From Pseudomonas cedrina subsp. cedrina (GTDB lineage: Bacteria > Pseudomonadota > Gammaproteobacteria > Pseudomonadales > Pseudomonadaceae), in contig NZ_MNPW01000011.1 in NCBI RefSeq assembly GCF_001983175.1, positions 179,335 to 243,334 on the forward strand: a stretch of 64,000 nucleotides of DNA, written 5' to 3'. Each line of letters opens with the position of its first letter. Positions within the stretch are counted from its first letter, which is position 1. The notes beneath the pieces are model-generated. The model was not told the origin of the DNA and did not search any database. It saw nothing but the letters and a program-made list of their open reading frames with translations. Shown here one piece after another: positions 34,935 to 44,137 of the stretch. The translations under genes and the position numbers were made by a program.

Positions 34935-37082
34935 ATGTCATCTGCACTGTTTATCCAACCGCTGCGCCGTCCCCTCGGCTGGCGGGCCAACGTCTTGACC
35001 CAGGCCATGGCGCTGGGCTTGTCCAGCCAAATGTGCACGGCCTATGCCGCTGACTATCAGCCGCAGGCCTCCGCGGAGGCCATCGAACTGGCACCGCTCA
35101 CGGTCAGCGCGCGCTTGAGTCAGGAGAGTGCCAAGGACATCCCCTTTGGCCTCTCGGTGATCGATGGGAAAACCCTCGAGACCCGGCGCCTGCGCACCCT
35201 GGAAGACGCGCTGCGAACCACGCCGGGGGTGGATGTGAACTCCTGGGGCGGCGCCAATGACGCCAATGTGCGTATCCGCGGTGTCGGGTCACTGAACCAG
35301 ATGAGCATGGATGACGGTTCGGTGGTGTTGAATGTGGACGGCGTGCCGATGTCAGTGCGCAATGCGGCGCTGGCGACGCTCGACGTGCAGCAGGTGGAGG
35401 TGCTCAAGGGCCCGCAGGGCACATTGCTGGGGCGCAACAGCGAGGCGGGCGCGATCAACGTCACCACCCGCAAACCGACGCGCGAGCTGGAGGGTTATGT
35501 GCGTGGCGAAGTGGGCAACCAAGGCCAGTTCATGACGGAAGGCGCCGTGGGCGGGCCGTTGACCGACTCGCTGGCCGGGCGTATCGCGGTGCGTCGCAGC
35601 GGCTTTGATAACTGGGTCGATGACCAACAGGACGGCGACCCGCTGACCAAACCCCGGGACCTGGCCCTGCGCGGCAGCCTGCTGTGGGACAACGACCAGG
35701 GCACCACCGGCCTTTTGACCGCCGAGCGCCAGCGCGCCGAGCACTATGCGGGCCTGGAACTGTTGCGTCCGTTTGGCAATCGCCCGAGCCTGGACTACAC
35801 GCCTGGTACCTTCGATGGCAACCAGAAGACCAACGAGCGTTACTCCTTCGAACTCAACCACGACTTGGCGCATTCGCGCATCACCTCGATCAGCGCCTAC
35901 ACCAGCACCGACTTCAATGCCGTCAAAGGCTACGATCGCAACATCACGCGGGCGTTGTACGGTTCCCCGTTCGAATACCTGATCGAAGACTCGGCCCATG
36001 AGCGCGTGTGGAGTCAGGACCTGCGTCTGGGATCACTGGCGGATGCCGATGTGTTTTGGGTGACGGGGCTCAACCTGTCGCGCTCCGAACGCAGTTTCGA
36101 TTCCAACAACTTCACCAATGGCGCGCAACAGTTGCGCGACTTCAGCACCAACAGCTACGCGGCCTATGGTGAGGTGACGTACCCGATTGCCGAAGACTGG
36201 AAACTCACCACCGGCCTGCGCCACACCTGGGACCGCAAGACCTATGGTGCCGATTATTCCAGTGGCGGCGCGCAGGTCAGCGACAGCCGGCGTTTGCAGG
36301 ACAATTACAGCACCGGACGCGTGGCGCTGAGCTACGCGCTGACGCCGCAGACTAATGTGTATGCGGTGCTGTCACGGGGTTATAAGTCGGCGGGGTTCAA
36401 TGACTACGCCACGTCGATCAAGGACAGCGAGCCCTACAAGGCCGCCAAGGTGAATTCCGCCGAATTAGGCTTCAAACATGAAAGTGCCGGGGGCGACCTG
36501 AGCCTAGAAGGGGCGTTGTTCATCACGCGCGTGCAGGACGACCACCTGCTGGGCTACGACTTTAACACCCTGGCGGTCAGCGCAGTGAATGCCGACACCC
36601 GCAGCAAGGGCGCTGAGCTGTCGACCACCTGGCACGTCACCGATGAACTGACCTTGGGCAGTGCCGTGAGCTACACCAACGCGGTGGTGACCTCGGATGC
36701 GCCGGGTGTATCCGGCGGTGACGTGGCGGCGGGCAGTCGCGTGCCGGATGTGCCGCTGTGGAGCGGCAACTTCAGCGTCGCCTGGCAAAAGAACCTGGGG
36801 GCCTTGCTCGGGTTGCCGGCGCCACGCCTGAACACCTTGCTCAATTACCGCGTACAGAAAAAACGCCCGGCCGACCCGCAGAACCACTATGACCTCAAGG
36901 GCTACGCCAAGCTGGACCTGCACCTAGGCCTGGAAAGTGGCGGTTCGGAGGTCTACCTGTGGGGCGACAACCTGCTGGATGCGCGCTACGACCTGTATGG
37001 CTCGTACTCCACCGACCAGGTACTGACCGGCATGCCAGGACGCGGGCGTTCGGCAGGTGTGGGGTATAGCTACCAGTTCTGA
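34935..37082 (+). CDS. TonB-dependent siderophore receptor 1 (FyuA/FptA-like role)
   Basis: The 715-residue outer-membrane protein has a long signal region ending near AYAAD (about residue 38), a TonB box (LAPLTVSA), a plug domain (LEDALRTTPGVDVNSWGG, RIRGVG, VEVLKGPQGTLLGRN) and a 22-strand barrel ending in the C-terminal Phe of VGYSYQF. The TLLGRN and GYKSAGFNDYA segments recall the yersiniabactin receptor group. GGAG stands seven bases before the ATG. It is the third gene of the ABC operon and converges on its paralogue at 37167-39290, with which it shares long segments (GYVRGEV, DVPLWSGNF/DVPRWSGNF). Confidence 0.92.
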   Translation: MSSALFIQPLRRPLGWRANVLTQAMALGLSSQMCTAYAADYQPQASAEAIELAPLTVSARLSQESAKDIPFGLSVIDGKTLETRRLRTLEDALRTTPGVDVNSWGGANDANVRIRGVGSLNQMSMDDGSVVLNVDGVPMSVRNAALATLDVQQVEVLKGPQGTLLGRNSEAGAINVTTRKPTRELEGYVRGEVGNQGQFMTEGAVGGPLTDSLAGRIAVRRSGFDNWVDDQQDGDPLTKPRDLALRGSLLWDNDQGTTGLLTAERQRAEHYAGLELLRPFGNRPSLDYTPGTFDGNQKTNERYSFELNHDLAHSRITSISAYTSTDFNAVKGYDRNITRALYGSPFEYLIEDSAHERVWSQDLRLGSLADADVFWVTGLNLSRSERSFDSNNFTNGAQQLRDFSTNSYAAYGEVTYPIAEDWKLTTGLRHTWDRKTYGADYSSGGAQVSDSRRLQDNYSTGRVALSYALTPQTNVYAVLSRGYKSAGFNDYATSIKDSEPYKAAKVNSAELGFKHESAGGDLSLEGALFITRVQDDHLLGYDFNTLAVSAVNADTRSKGAELSTTWHVTDELTLGSAVSYTNAVVTSDAPGVSGGDVAAGSRVPDVPLWSGNFSVAWQKNLGALLGLPAPRLNTLLNYRVQKKRPADPQNHYDLKGYAKLDLHLGLESGGSEVYLWGDNLLDARYDLYGSYSTDQVLTGMPGRGRSAGVGYSYQF

Positions 37083-37100
37083 ACCCCAGTTGTGGACACC

Positions 37101-37156
37101 GCCGGCGGGCTGGCTCCTGCAGGTTGCCATTAGTGTAGGAGCCGGCTTGCCGGCGA
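37101..37156. repeat. REP/REPIN-like inverted pair between convergent receptors
   Basis: Two 22-base arms (37101-37122 and 37135-37156) are inverted copies that differ at about four positions, with a 12-base spacer. The sequence core GGAGCCGGCTTGCCGGCG is the style of repetitive extragenic palindromes in P. fluorescens and P. putida genomes. It lies between the stops of two convergent receptor genes, where it could end transcription from both sides. Its presence shows that the cargo passed through or arose in a Pseudomonas chromosome. Confidence 0.75.
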
Positions 37157-37166
37157 CGGGGGCGGG

Positions 37167-39290
37167 TCAGAACTGATAGGTGTAGCCTACGCCCAAGGTG
37201 CGGCGGCGTGCCGGTGCACCGTAGGCCACCGGGTCACTGTAGAAACCGTAGGTGTCGTAAGTCTGGTTCAGCAGGTTGTCGGCGAAGGCATAGATTTCGC
37301 CGTATTTGCTTTCCAGGCCCGCGCGCAGGTCGAGTTTCTCGTAGTTGTCCAGGTTGAAGTGGTTTTGCGGGTCGGCTGCGCGCTCGCCCACCAAGTGATA
37401 GTTCAAGCTGGTGCTGAGGATGGTTTCACCGAGGCTGGCGAAGGTGCCCAGTGGGTGTTTCCAGCTGGCGTTGAAGTTGCCGCTCCAGCGCGGAACATCC
37501 GGGGTGCGGTTGCCGGCAGCGACATCACCGGCCTGGATGCCTTGCACGCCGCTGGTGATCTTGGCATCGAGGTAGGTGGCGCTGGCGGCCAGGGTCAGGC
37601 CGTAATCGAAGCGCCAGCTGCCTTCCAATTCGGCACCACGGGTGCGGGTGTTGGCGTTGAAGGCATTGGTGGCGAAGGTTGCTGCGTCGTAGCCGAGTAG
37701 GTGATCGTCGTGCACATGGGTAAAGAACAGCGCACCGTTGAGGCTGCCGCGACGGTCTTCGGTTTCACTCTTGAAGCCCAGCTCGGCGGCTTTGCTGACG
37801 GCGGCCTTGTAAGGTTCGCTGTCAGTGACCTGGGAGGCATAGTCATTGAACCCACCGGATTTATAGCCGCGCGCCAGTTGCAAGTAGACGTTTGTTTGCG
37901 GCGTGAGGGCGTAGCTCAGGGCAACGCGGCCGGTGCCGTAGTCGTCGGTCAGCCTGCGTGAGTCTTGCACCGCGCTGCTGCCGGAGAAGTATTGGCCGTC
38001 GTAGGTCTTGCGGTCCCAGGAGTGGCGGTAGCCGGTGGTGAGTTTCAAGCGCTCGGTGAGGGGGAAGGTGACTTCGCCGTAGCCGGCGTAAGTGGTGGTG
38101 GTGAAGTCGCGGTATTTGGCACCGGAGGTGCCGTAGGTGTTGCGTGGCGTGTCGTAGCTGCGCTCGTTACGGCTGGCGGCGAGCCCCGCAACCCAGAACA
38201 CCTCGGAGTCGGGCAGCGAACTCAGGTGCACGTCCTGGCTCCAACTGCGCTCGAAGGATTTGTCCACCACCCAGAACTCGCTCGGCGTGCCGTACAGGGC
38301 GCCCATGAGCTTGCTGTCGTAGGCGATCAGGCCTTCGAAGTCGGCGGTGGACGTGGCTGTGGTGGAGGTCAGGCGGCTGTTGGCGAAGTCGTGATCGACC
38401 TTGAGCGTATAGCGCTCGGTGGTCTTGTAGTTGTCGTCGAACAGGCCGGGGGTCAGGTCCAGGCTGGGGTCGCTGCCGTAGGGACGCAGCACCAGAGAGT
38501 TAGTGGCACGCTCGGTTTTCTGGCGTTCGGCGCTGACCAATACATGGGTGTCATCGTTGAGGTCCCAGAGCAGGCTGCCGCGATAGGTTTCGTTACGCGG
38601 CTTGGTGATGGGGTGGTTGGTCTGGTCGTTGTCGATCCAGCTGTCGTAGCCGGCACGACGCATGGCCAGGCGCCCGCTGAGGCTGTCGCTGATCGGCCCG
38701 CCGATGGCGCCTTCAGTGAGGAACTGGCCTTCCTGGCCGACTTCGCCACGCACATACCCCTCCAGCTCGCGCGTCGGTTGGCGCGTGGTGATGTTCACCG
38801 CGCCCGCCTGGCCAATTGCGCCAGATAACGTGCCCTGCGGGCCCTTGAGCACCTCGATGCGATCGACGTCGAGGGTGCCGATACCAAGGCTGCGCGACGA
38901 CACCGGCACGCCGTCGATATTGAACGCTACCGAGCTGTCATCCATCGACATCTGGTACAGCGAACCGACGCCGCGGATCAGCACGTTGAAGTCATTCGGC
39001 CCGCCGGAGGAGTTGACGCTCACTCCGGAAGTGTTGCGCAGTGTGCTTTCCAGCGTGTCGAGGCGCTGGGTGCGCAGTTGCTCGCCGCTGATCACGCTGA
39101 GACTGATGGGCACTTCCTTCGGGTCTTCCTGCTCCATGCGCGCAGTTACCGTCGAGGCTGGCAGTTGCAAGGGCTCACTGGTGTCGGCGGCGAGCGCCGA
39201 ATTGGCCAGTGTCAAACTCATGGCTATTGTTATAGTATTACGTTTGTAGCAAGATTGGCTGGTAGCCGTCGTGTTGCATCGTGCAGACAT
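37167..39290 (-). CDS. TonB-dependent siderophore receptor 2
   Basis: A 707-residue outer-membrane receptor with a signal peptide (cut near NSALAADT, about residue 35), a TonB box (LPASTVTA), a plug (LESTLRNTSGVSVNSSGG, IRGVGSLYQMSMDD, IEVLKGPQGTLSG) and a barrel ending in VGYTYQF. It is a close paralogue of receptor 1 but is transcribed from its own promoter, which it shares divergently with the AraC gene. A Fur-like box lies about 80-100 bases upstream. An AAGG ribosome site precedes the ATG. The duplication may reflect uptake of two metal or methylation forms. Confidence 0.93.
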   Translation of the reverse strand: MSARCNTTATSQSCYKRNTITIAMSLTLANSALAADTSEPLQLPASTVTARMEQEDPKEVPISLSVISGEQLRTQRLDTLESTLRNTSGVSVNSSGGPNDFNVLIRGVGSLYQMSMDDSSVAFNIDGVPVSSRSLGIGTLDVDRIEVLKGPQGTLSGAIGQAGAVNITTRQPTRELEGYVRGEVGQEGQFLTEGAIGGPISDSLSGRLAMRRAGYDSWIDNDQTNHPITKPRNETYRGSLLWDLNDDTHVLVSAERQKTERATNSLVLRPYGSDPSLDLTPGLFDDNYKTTERYTLKVDHDFANSRLTSTTATSTADFEGLIAYDSKLMGALYGTPSEFWVVDKSFERSWSQDVHLSSLPDSEVFWVAGLAASRNERSYDTPRNTYGTSGAKYRDFTTTTYAGYGEVTFPLTERLKLTTGYRHSWDRKTYDGQYFSGSSAVQDSRRLTDDYGTGRVALSYALTPQTNVYLQLARGYKSGGFNDYASQVTDSEPYKAAVSKAAELGFKSETEDRRGSLNGALFFTHVHDDHLLGYDAATFATNAFNANTRTRGAELEGSWRFDYGLTLAASATYLDAKITSGVQGIQAGDVAAGNRTPDVPRWSGNFNASWKHPLGTFASLGETILSTSLNYHLVGERAADPQNHFNLDNYEKLDLRAGLESKYGEIYAFADNLLNQTYDTYGFYSDPVAYGAPARRRTLGVGYTYQF

Positions 39291-39371
39291 GATGGGACCT
39301 TGACTGAGGATTTTGATCGGCGCGCGTTGCGGGGTGGCAGCGGCGATTTGGCGGAGCCTTTGCAGCGCGCC

Positions 39372-39410
39372 AGATGCTAATAATTATCAATTGCACACTT
39401 CCACCCCGAT
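39372..39410 (-). promoter_or_regulatory. Fur-like box and TAGCATCT/PchR-motif promoter, receptor 2 and pchR-like gene
   Basis: Bases 39373-39391 match 12 of 19 positions of the Fur consensus, with the AT-rich core TAATAATTATCAATT. On the minus strand the octamer TAGCATCT (39379-39372) overlaps it, exactly as at the NRPS promoter. An ATCGGGGTGG motif (39410-39401) lies upstream, similar to ATCCGGGTAG before the NRPS gene. The site is shared by the divergent receptor 2 and AraC genes. Confidence 0.65.
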
Positions 39411-39453
39411 GTGATCTGATTCGAGCCGTATCCGGTCAGGCAGGAGATTTACG

Positions 39454-40440
39454 ATGTCAGCCGTTCAAGGAGGCGCAGGGGAGCCGATGCCGGTCTCGCG
39501 AATCATTACGGGAGGGTATGGAAGCGACCTCGGACCAGGGGCGCACTGTCGCGTCACCCGCGTGGCACTGCAGGACGGGCTGGACATCGTACGCTGGCAA
39601 AGCACGTTCGAGCAGCCGATCGAGTTGCCCTTGCAGGACGACAGCGGGTGCATCCATTTCAGTTTCACCAACCTGCTCAAGGGCATGGCCGCGTGCAGCT
39701 TCAAGGAAGGGCGTCGGCAACGGCGCTATGCGATTGACGAGGGCGCCGGCAGCATCAGCTTCGGGCGGTGCCGCCATGGCGTTTATCACCAGCATGGCGA
39801 GATCGATAACATCACCGTGATGATCCGCCCCGCAGTACTCGCGCAGTGGGAACTCAAACTCGACCCGTTGCTGAACAAGGCGCTGGCCTGTGATCATTGT
39901 TTTCTCGATGGTCATCGCAGCGGCGAAATGAGCGCCACCGCGCATATGCTCGGCATCGCGATGGACCAGGGCGCCAGCCTGCCGTCGGCCCAGCCGCGCA
40001 GCAGCCTGTGGCTGTATGGGCAAAGCGTCACCTTGGTGAGTCTTTTCCTTGAGGCGCGCCAGGACGCCGAATGCACCTGTCGCGTCAGTAACACAGACCG
40101 CCAAAGACTGGTGCGTGCCCGTGATCGTCTGCTCGAGGACCTGGGCAAGGCGCCGAGCCTGTCGGAGCTGGCGCGTGAGTCCGGGTTGAGCCAGCCCAAG
40201 CTGACACGCGGGTTCCGCCAACTGTTCTTCAACAGCGTCTACGGTGTATTCCAACAAGCCCGGATGATCCAGGCGCGCAGCCGCTTGATGAGCGGCGATG
40301 AATCCGTGATGCGCATCGCCTCGGACCTCGGCTATGCCAACGCCAGCCATTTCGCCACGGCGTTTCGTAAGCAGTTCGGAATCAACCCGTCGACTCTCAA
40401 GAACGGTGGCAGAAGTAAATCATTTGGTGTCAGTGCGTAA
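39454..40440 (+). CDS. pchR: AraC-family siderophore regulator, PchR-like
   Basis: The 328-residue regulator has an N-terminal ligand-sensing region (to about 220) and a C-terminal AraC DNA-binding domain with two helix-turn-helix units: LSELARESGLSQPKLTRGFRQLF and VMRIASDLGYANASHFATAFRKQFGINPS. It resembles PchR/YbtA, which activate siderophore synthesis and receptor genes when the ferric siderophore is bound. AGGAG stands seven bases before the ATG. It lies at the right edge of the cargo, divergent from receptor 2, and shares its Fur-like box. Probable targets are the promoters at 30.75 kb and 39.37 kb. Confidence 0.9.
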   Translation: MSAVQGGAGEPMPVSRIITGGYGSDLGPGAHCRVTRVALQDGLDIVRWQSTFEQPIELPLQDDSGCIHFSFTNLLKGMAACSFKEGRRQRRYAIDEGAGSISFGRCRHGVYHQHGEIDNITVMIRPAVLAQWELKLDPLLNKALACDHCFLDGHRSGEMSATAHMLGIAMDQGASLPSAQPRSSLWLYGQSVTLVSLFLEARQDAECTCRVSNTDRQRLVRARDRLLEDLGKAPSLSELARESGLSQPKLTRGFRQLFFNSVYGVFQQARMIQARSRLMSGDESVMRIASDLGYANASHFATAFRKQFGINPSTLKNGGRSKSFGVSA

Positions 40441-40684
40441 TAAACGAAGTAGAGCCTGAGTGATCCAGATACGTTTGACGCAGGCAGATGTGCAGCGGTT
40501 TTGACGGATGCCCCAGTGAAATAGACCACTTTTGCCAAAGTAGCTTGAACATGGATGGTTGGGAAGGTTGGGACTTTCACATGCTCGCCGTTGTTCAATA
40601 CGAGTCTGCAACGAAGGTGTGTAACTGGCGAATGTGCGTAGCCGGCACTGCTTTCCATAGACATTGGAGGATAAATTTGATTTT
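40441..40684. other. Right cargo/backbone junction, no gene
   Basis: This 244-base gap lies between the PchR-like gene and the TIGR03747 stop, which converge. GC content is lower than in the cargo. I see no convincing reading frame, intrinsic terminator or insertion-sequence end. Confidence 0.45.
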
Positions 40685-41416
40685 TCAGAGGTGTTTTTTG
40701 AAGGTTGCTGCGGTGATTGTCATGGCTAAACCCAGCATGGTCGCGCTAGGCAAAAACAGAACCATGGGACTGAGCGAAAAAGGTAGGGATAAATAAATGA
40801 CCCATGGCGCCAGTAGCACTGGCACTACCGTACGCTTAGCGCGGTGATAGACAAAACTGCTTTCTCGGCCCGCGCCAAATTTTCGTAGGTCACGGCGCAT
40901 CAAACCATCGACAAAACCAGTGAACATCGCCAGCAAGAACAGCGGCGTGGCCAGGATCAGAATGGTCAGGCGCACCACGAAGGTAAAGGCGACATAGACC
41001 GCCGCCAGCCCGAAATCCTCAATGCTCATGTATAGCTGATTGGTCCAACTCCAAAAGCTGTTGCCCTGGCTCGATACCCGCGCCTGCTGGGCAAAATCTG
41101 CGAAGCCTGTCTTGACCAACAACCACTGATTGAGAAAATCCAGCCACTGGACAATCGTTTGTCCGGGCTGTTGGAGGATGAGAGAAGATTTGAAGTGCTC
41201 ACTCAGCCAGTCCAGTTCGTTCGTCAACATAGCTTGGCTGTGCCGCCAACCCTGATCACCCCAGAATAGCAGCAGGCCAGCGAATTCGATCAGGATCGAA
41301 AACAACAACGAGGCGACCAGCAAACCGATGATGCGTAAAACCAAGCCAATCGCCGAGACGATTATTCCCGGGCGTTGGATCGGTTGTGGCGGCGTGTTCT
41401 GGACGGAAGTCGCCAT
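40685..41416 (-). CDS. ICE membrane protein, TIGR03747 (PFL_4697) family
   Basis: The 243-residue protein has four hydrophobic segments (about 13-45, 130-160, 165-190 and 205-235) and family features such as ELAGLLLFWGDQGWRHSQAML-like and FVDGLMRRDLRKFGAGRESSFVYHRAK. TIGR03747 proteins are inner-membrane parts of the conjugation system. The start at 41416 is set by GGAG six bases upstream; 41455 and 41428 have no such site. It is the last conjugation gene before the cargo: its natural neighbour, RAQPRD, lies 36 kb further on. Confidence 0.85.
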   Translation of the reverse strand: MATSVQNTPPQPIQRPGIIVSAIGLVLRIIGLLVASLLFSILIEFAGLLLFWGDQGWRHSQAMLTNELDWLSEHFKSSLILQQPGQTIVQWLDFLNQWLLVKTGFADFAQQARVSSQGNSFWSWTNQLYMSIEDFGLAAVYVAFTFVVRLTILILATPLFLLAMFTGFVDGLMRRDLRKFGAGRESSFVYHRAKRTVVPVLLAPWVIYLSLPFSLSPMVLFLPSATMLGLAMTITAATFKKHL

Positions 41417-41506
41417 CGTATACTCCATTGCGCACCGTTGAGTTGCTGCCGCCACGGCGCCTGCCGAATACGTGTTTGGTGAATCGAAACCTGTGGCGAG
41501 GCAGGT

Positions 41507-43612
41507 CTATCCCACCTGATCCAGATCGAAGTTTGTGGTTGGACCGCCACCGCTTGCGCTCCACCATTGCCCTGCCTGTTCGTTATAGGTGGCCCGCATC
41601 CGCAGGGTAAGCTCCTGCAGGTTCTTGGGCATGGCGTCGTCGTTGGAGGGCTTAGGTAAAGGCATGCGGACTTTCCAAAGCTGACCACCGGTCTGGAAGG
41701 AGAACATCTGCCCCTTGGGCAAACTGACGATATGAGCGGGCTCGATCAGCGGCACATTGGTGCTGCTGACACGGTCCTGTGAGGACGAGGTGAAATCGGT
41801 GTTGGCCTCAGGATCGGAGGTGTCGGTGGCGCCCGAGACCAGGGTCTTGCTCAGTACGTTGACCTTGGGCAACTGCTGGGTGAGTAATTCAGCGGTGGCG
41901 GTCTCGCGCACGCGGAGCATCTGCAGGGTGTTGAAGTTGCCGATCACTTGGCCAGCTTTCGCCCGGTTACCGATGCGCGCTTCGATATCGCTAAGGGTTT
42001 GGGTGTAGGCGGTTACCTGGATGCCGGCGCCACCTCCCTTGTTGATCAGCGGGATGAACTCCTCGCCCATCAACTCATTGAACTCATCAGCGTGCAGGTT
42101 GATCTGCAGCTTGCCAGCGGTGCTACTCGATGGCGGCAGACCATGGTCAATGCCATGTTTATAGATATGTCCCGCCACCGAGACCAAGTCGGCGAACATT
42201 GAATTGCCGACGGCGGCAGCCACCTCGGCATCGGTCAGTGCATCCAGGCCGACGTAAACGATGCCGCGTTTTCGGATGACCTGCATCCAGTCGAAAATTG
42301 GCCGCGGATCATCCAGGTCGGTGTAGTTGGGAGCCAGTAACTGGGCGGTCTTGCCGGTGGTGAGTTTTTCCAGCAGCGGTAGTAGCGAGGCAACGATTTT
42401 GTCGAAGTAAGTACGGTCGTAGCGTACCGCCGAACGCAGTCCGTCCATGACCGGATCAAATACCCGCTTCACCGCCAGATACTGCTCGATGGCCACCACA
42501 CGCTTCTCGCGTCCGATCATATGCCGGGGAATGTTCTTCTCGGTGAGCTTGCCTTCAAGCTGGACGATCACTTCCCATGCTTTCGAATCGGTTCTGGCGA
42601 AAAATTGCTGGGCATATTCAATGAACAATGCGTCGATGTTGACCACATGCCGTTGGATTTGCAGGTAGTCCGGACGTCGACCCAACTCAATCAGCGCTCG
42701 GGCGATGATGTTGACGAAACGCCAAGCGAATTCACGGAAGGCTGCCGAGTTACCTTCACCACTGAGCTGTCCGGCGATGCGCGACGCTACTTCCGAGATG
42801 CGCCCGAAACGTCCCACGGCGTTGTAGCGGGCGGAGATCTCCGGCCAACCTAGATGGAAAACATAGAATTCCTTTTCTCGACCGGCGCGTTTGGCTTCTA
42901 CGTACATGCGTTTGAGCAAATCGGCATCGCCCTTCGGATCGAAGACGATCACCACCTCGTGTTCAACGCGATGGATGTCTTGGGTGATGTACACCTCGGC
43001 GAGCCGCGTCTTGCCAACACGGGTCGTGCCCAGCACGAGGGTATGTCCGACTCGTTCACCCAACGGCAGACTGACTTCCGTTTCGTCGGGCTCAACCCCA
43101 TGCAACAGCGGTGAGCCACCGACTGGGGGTAAAGGGCGCAACGGATTAAAGGCGCTGTCCCAGGCCGTGACACGGGCCAGTGTCGAGAGCGGAAACGGTG
43201 CATGTTCTAGGCGACGTTCGAGTTCACGTGCCAGGCGGTAACGGGTCGGTTGGTCAACGTAATGAGCGACGGCCGGATCCTGGGCCTCGACTAAGCGCTG
43301 GGTGTGCAGGCGGGTCCAGCGAAAGCCTCGGCCCATGAACAGACGTTTGCGGCTCACCGGAATCTGCCGGCTGGTCAGCTCGTAGCGAGGCAGCCGGCGG
43401 ATATTGCGCCGATAGCGCAACACCTCCCAGGCTTGTCGGAGGCGGATCAAACCGAACAGGGCATAGGCTAGAGCCGCAACCAGACCGAGTTCGGGTGATA
43501 GCGCCACGGCCCAGGGCGAATACACGCATAACACCGCCGCGGCGACGCAGATCGCCACGGTATACAGCTCGACTGCGGGCCGGAGTTTGGACTCCATCGC
43601 ATGCTCGGCCAT
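41507..43612 (-). CDS. traD: Conjugative coupling protein TraD (TIGR03743 type)
   Basis: The 701-residue coupling ATPase links the DNA relaxosome to the secretion channel. It has two N-terminal membrane helices (about residues 15-50), a Walker A box GTTRVGKTRLAEVY (near 195-210), a Walker B region VVIVFDPKGDADLL, and the motif LHADEFNELMGEEFIPLINKGGGAGIQVTAYTQT in the C-terminal half. Size and order match TraD proteins of PFGI-1-type ICEs. The gene starts nine bases after the TIGR03765 stop. Confidence 0.93.
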   Translation of the reverse strand: MAEHAMESKLRPAVELYTVAICVAAAVLCVYSPWAVALSPELGLVAALAYALFGLIRLRQAWEVLRYRRNIRRLPRYELTSRQIPVSRKRLFMGRGFRWTRLHTQRLVEAQDPAVAHYVDQPTRYRLARELERRLEHAPFPLSTLARVTAWDSAFNPLRPLPPVGGSPLLHGVEPDETEVSLPLGERVGHTLVLGTTRVGKTRLAEVYITQDIHRVEHEVVIVFDPKGDADLLKRMYVEAKRAGREKEFYVFHLGWPEISARYNAVGRFGRISEVASRIAGQLSGEGNSAAFREFAWRFVNIIARALIELGRRPDYLQIQRHVVNIDALFIEYAQQFFARTDSKAWEVIVQLEGKLTEKNIPRHMIGREKRVVAIEQYLAVKRVFDPVMDGLRSAVRYDRTYFDKIVASLLPLLEKLTTGKTAQLLAPNYTDLDDPRPIFDWMQVIRKRGIVYVGLDALTDAEVAAAVGNSMFADLVSVAGHIYKHGIDHGLPPSSSTAGKLQINLHADEFNELMGEEFIPLINKGGGAGIQVTAYTQTLSDIEARIGNRAKAGQVIGNFNTLQMLRVRETATAELLTQQLPKVNVLSKTLVSGATDTSDPEANTDFTSSSQDRVSSTNVPLIEPAHIVSLPKGQMFSFQTGGQLWKVRMPLPKPSNDDAMPKNLQELTLRMRATYNEQAGQWWSASGGGPTTNFDLDQVG

Positions 43613-43621
43613 GACCCAGAC

Positions 43622-44137
43622 TCACTGTTCCAGTGAGGTGGCTGTGATTAAGACAGGGTAGTGCTCAATTTTCAGGCGAGAGGCGATGTCGTTGCCGTTG
43701 ACCGGCAGGATGGTGATGCCCGGCACGGCTGCTCGAATTCGGGCCAGGACTTCAGTATCGGTCACTTCGACGGCGAGGCCGGCCGCCCCCATTTCTTGCA
43801 GTTCAGTCGCACGCTGATGCAGCCAAGCCAACGATTGGGGATCCTCCCCGACAAGGAAAAATGGCTGCAAGCCCGGCATGTCCAGGGTGCGAGTTGTGAT
43901 TTGGCCTGGGCTCAAGTGAGAGCTGCGCACGGGCAGTATCCAGGTTTCATCGGCAAATGCAGATAGGTCTGCATGTATGGCCCGAGCAGGCTGGGTCTTG
44001 TTGTTTATTGGCGGCCTGGAAGCTTCAAACTGGGGGCGGGTGAAACCGCCAGGCTGAACTTCTGCAAACGACAGTCCCGGCTGGGCGAGCGCGGCCAAGA
44101 GCACGGCGAAGTAATACGCACTGGGAATTCGCTTCAT
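43622..44137 (-). CDS. ICE protein, TIGR03765 (PFL_4695) family
   Basis: This 171-residue secreted protein has a signal peptide (to about residue 26, LSFAEVQPG). The conserved C-terminal domain has LPVRSSHLSPGQI, PFFLVGEDPQSLAWLHQR, GLAVEVTD and a closing LKIEHYPVLIT. This matches TIGR03765, periplasmic and of unknown biochemical role. Its start overlaps the transglycosylase stop by four bases. Confidence 0.87.
   Translation of the reverse strand: MKRIPSAYYFAVLLAALAQPGLSFAEVQPGGFTRPQFEASRPPINNKTQPARAIHADLSAFADETWILPVRSSHLSPGQITTRTLDMPGLQPFFLVGEDPQSLAWLHQRATELQEMGAAGLAVEVTDTEVLARIRAAVPGITILPVNGNDIASRLKIEHYPVLITATSLEQ

Noticed and set aside
4425..40440. Identifying the cluster as pyochelin or yersiniabactin outright
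   Set aside because: The NRPS layout has a third Cys module, no PKS, and extra P450, VOC and methyltransferase genes; only the salicylate and thiazolinyl reductase parts match pyochelin.
40441..40684. Possible insertion-sequence remnant at the right cargo junction
   Set aside because: No transposase fragment, terminal inverted repeat or target duplication could be recognised.
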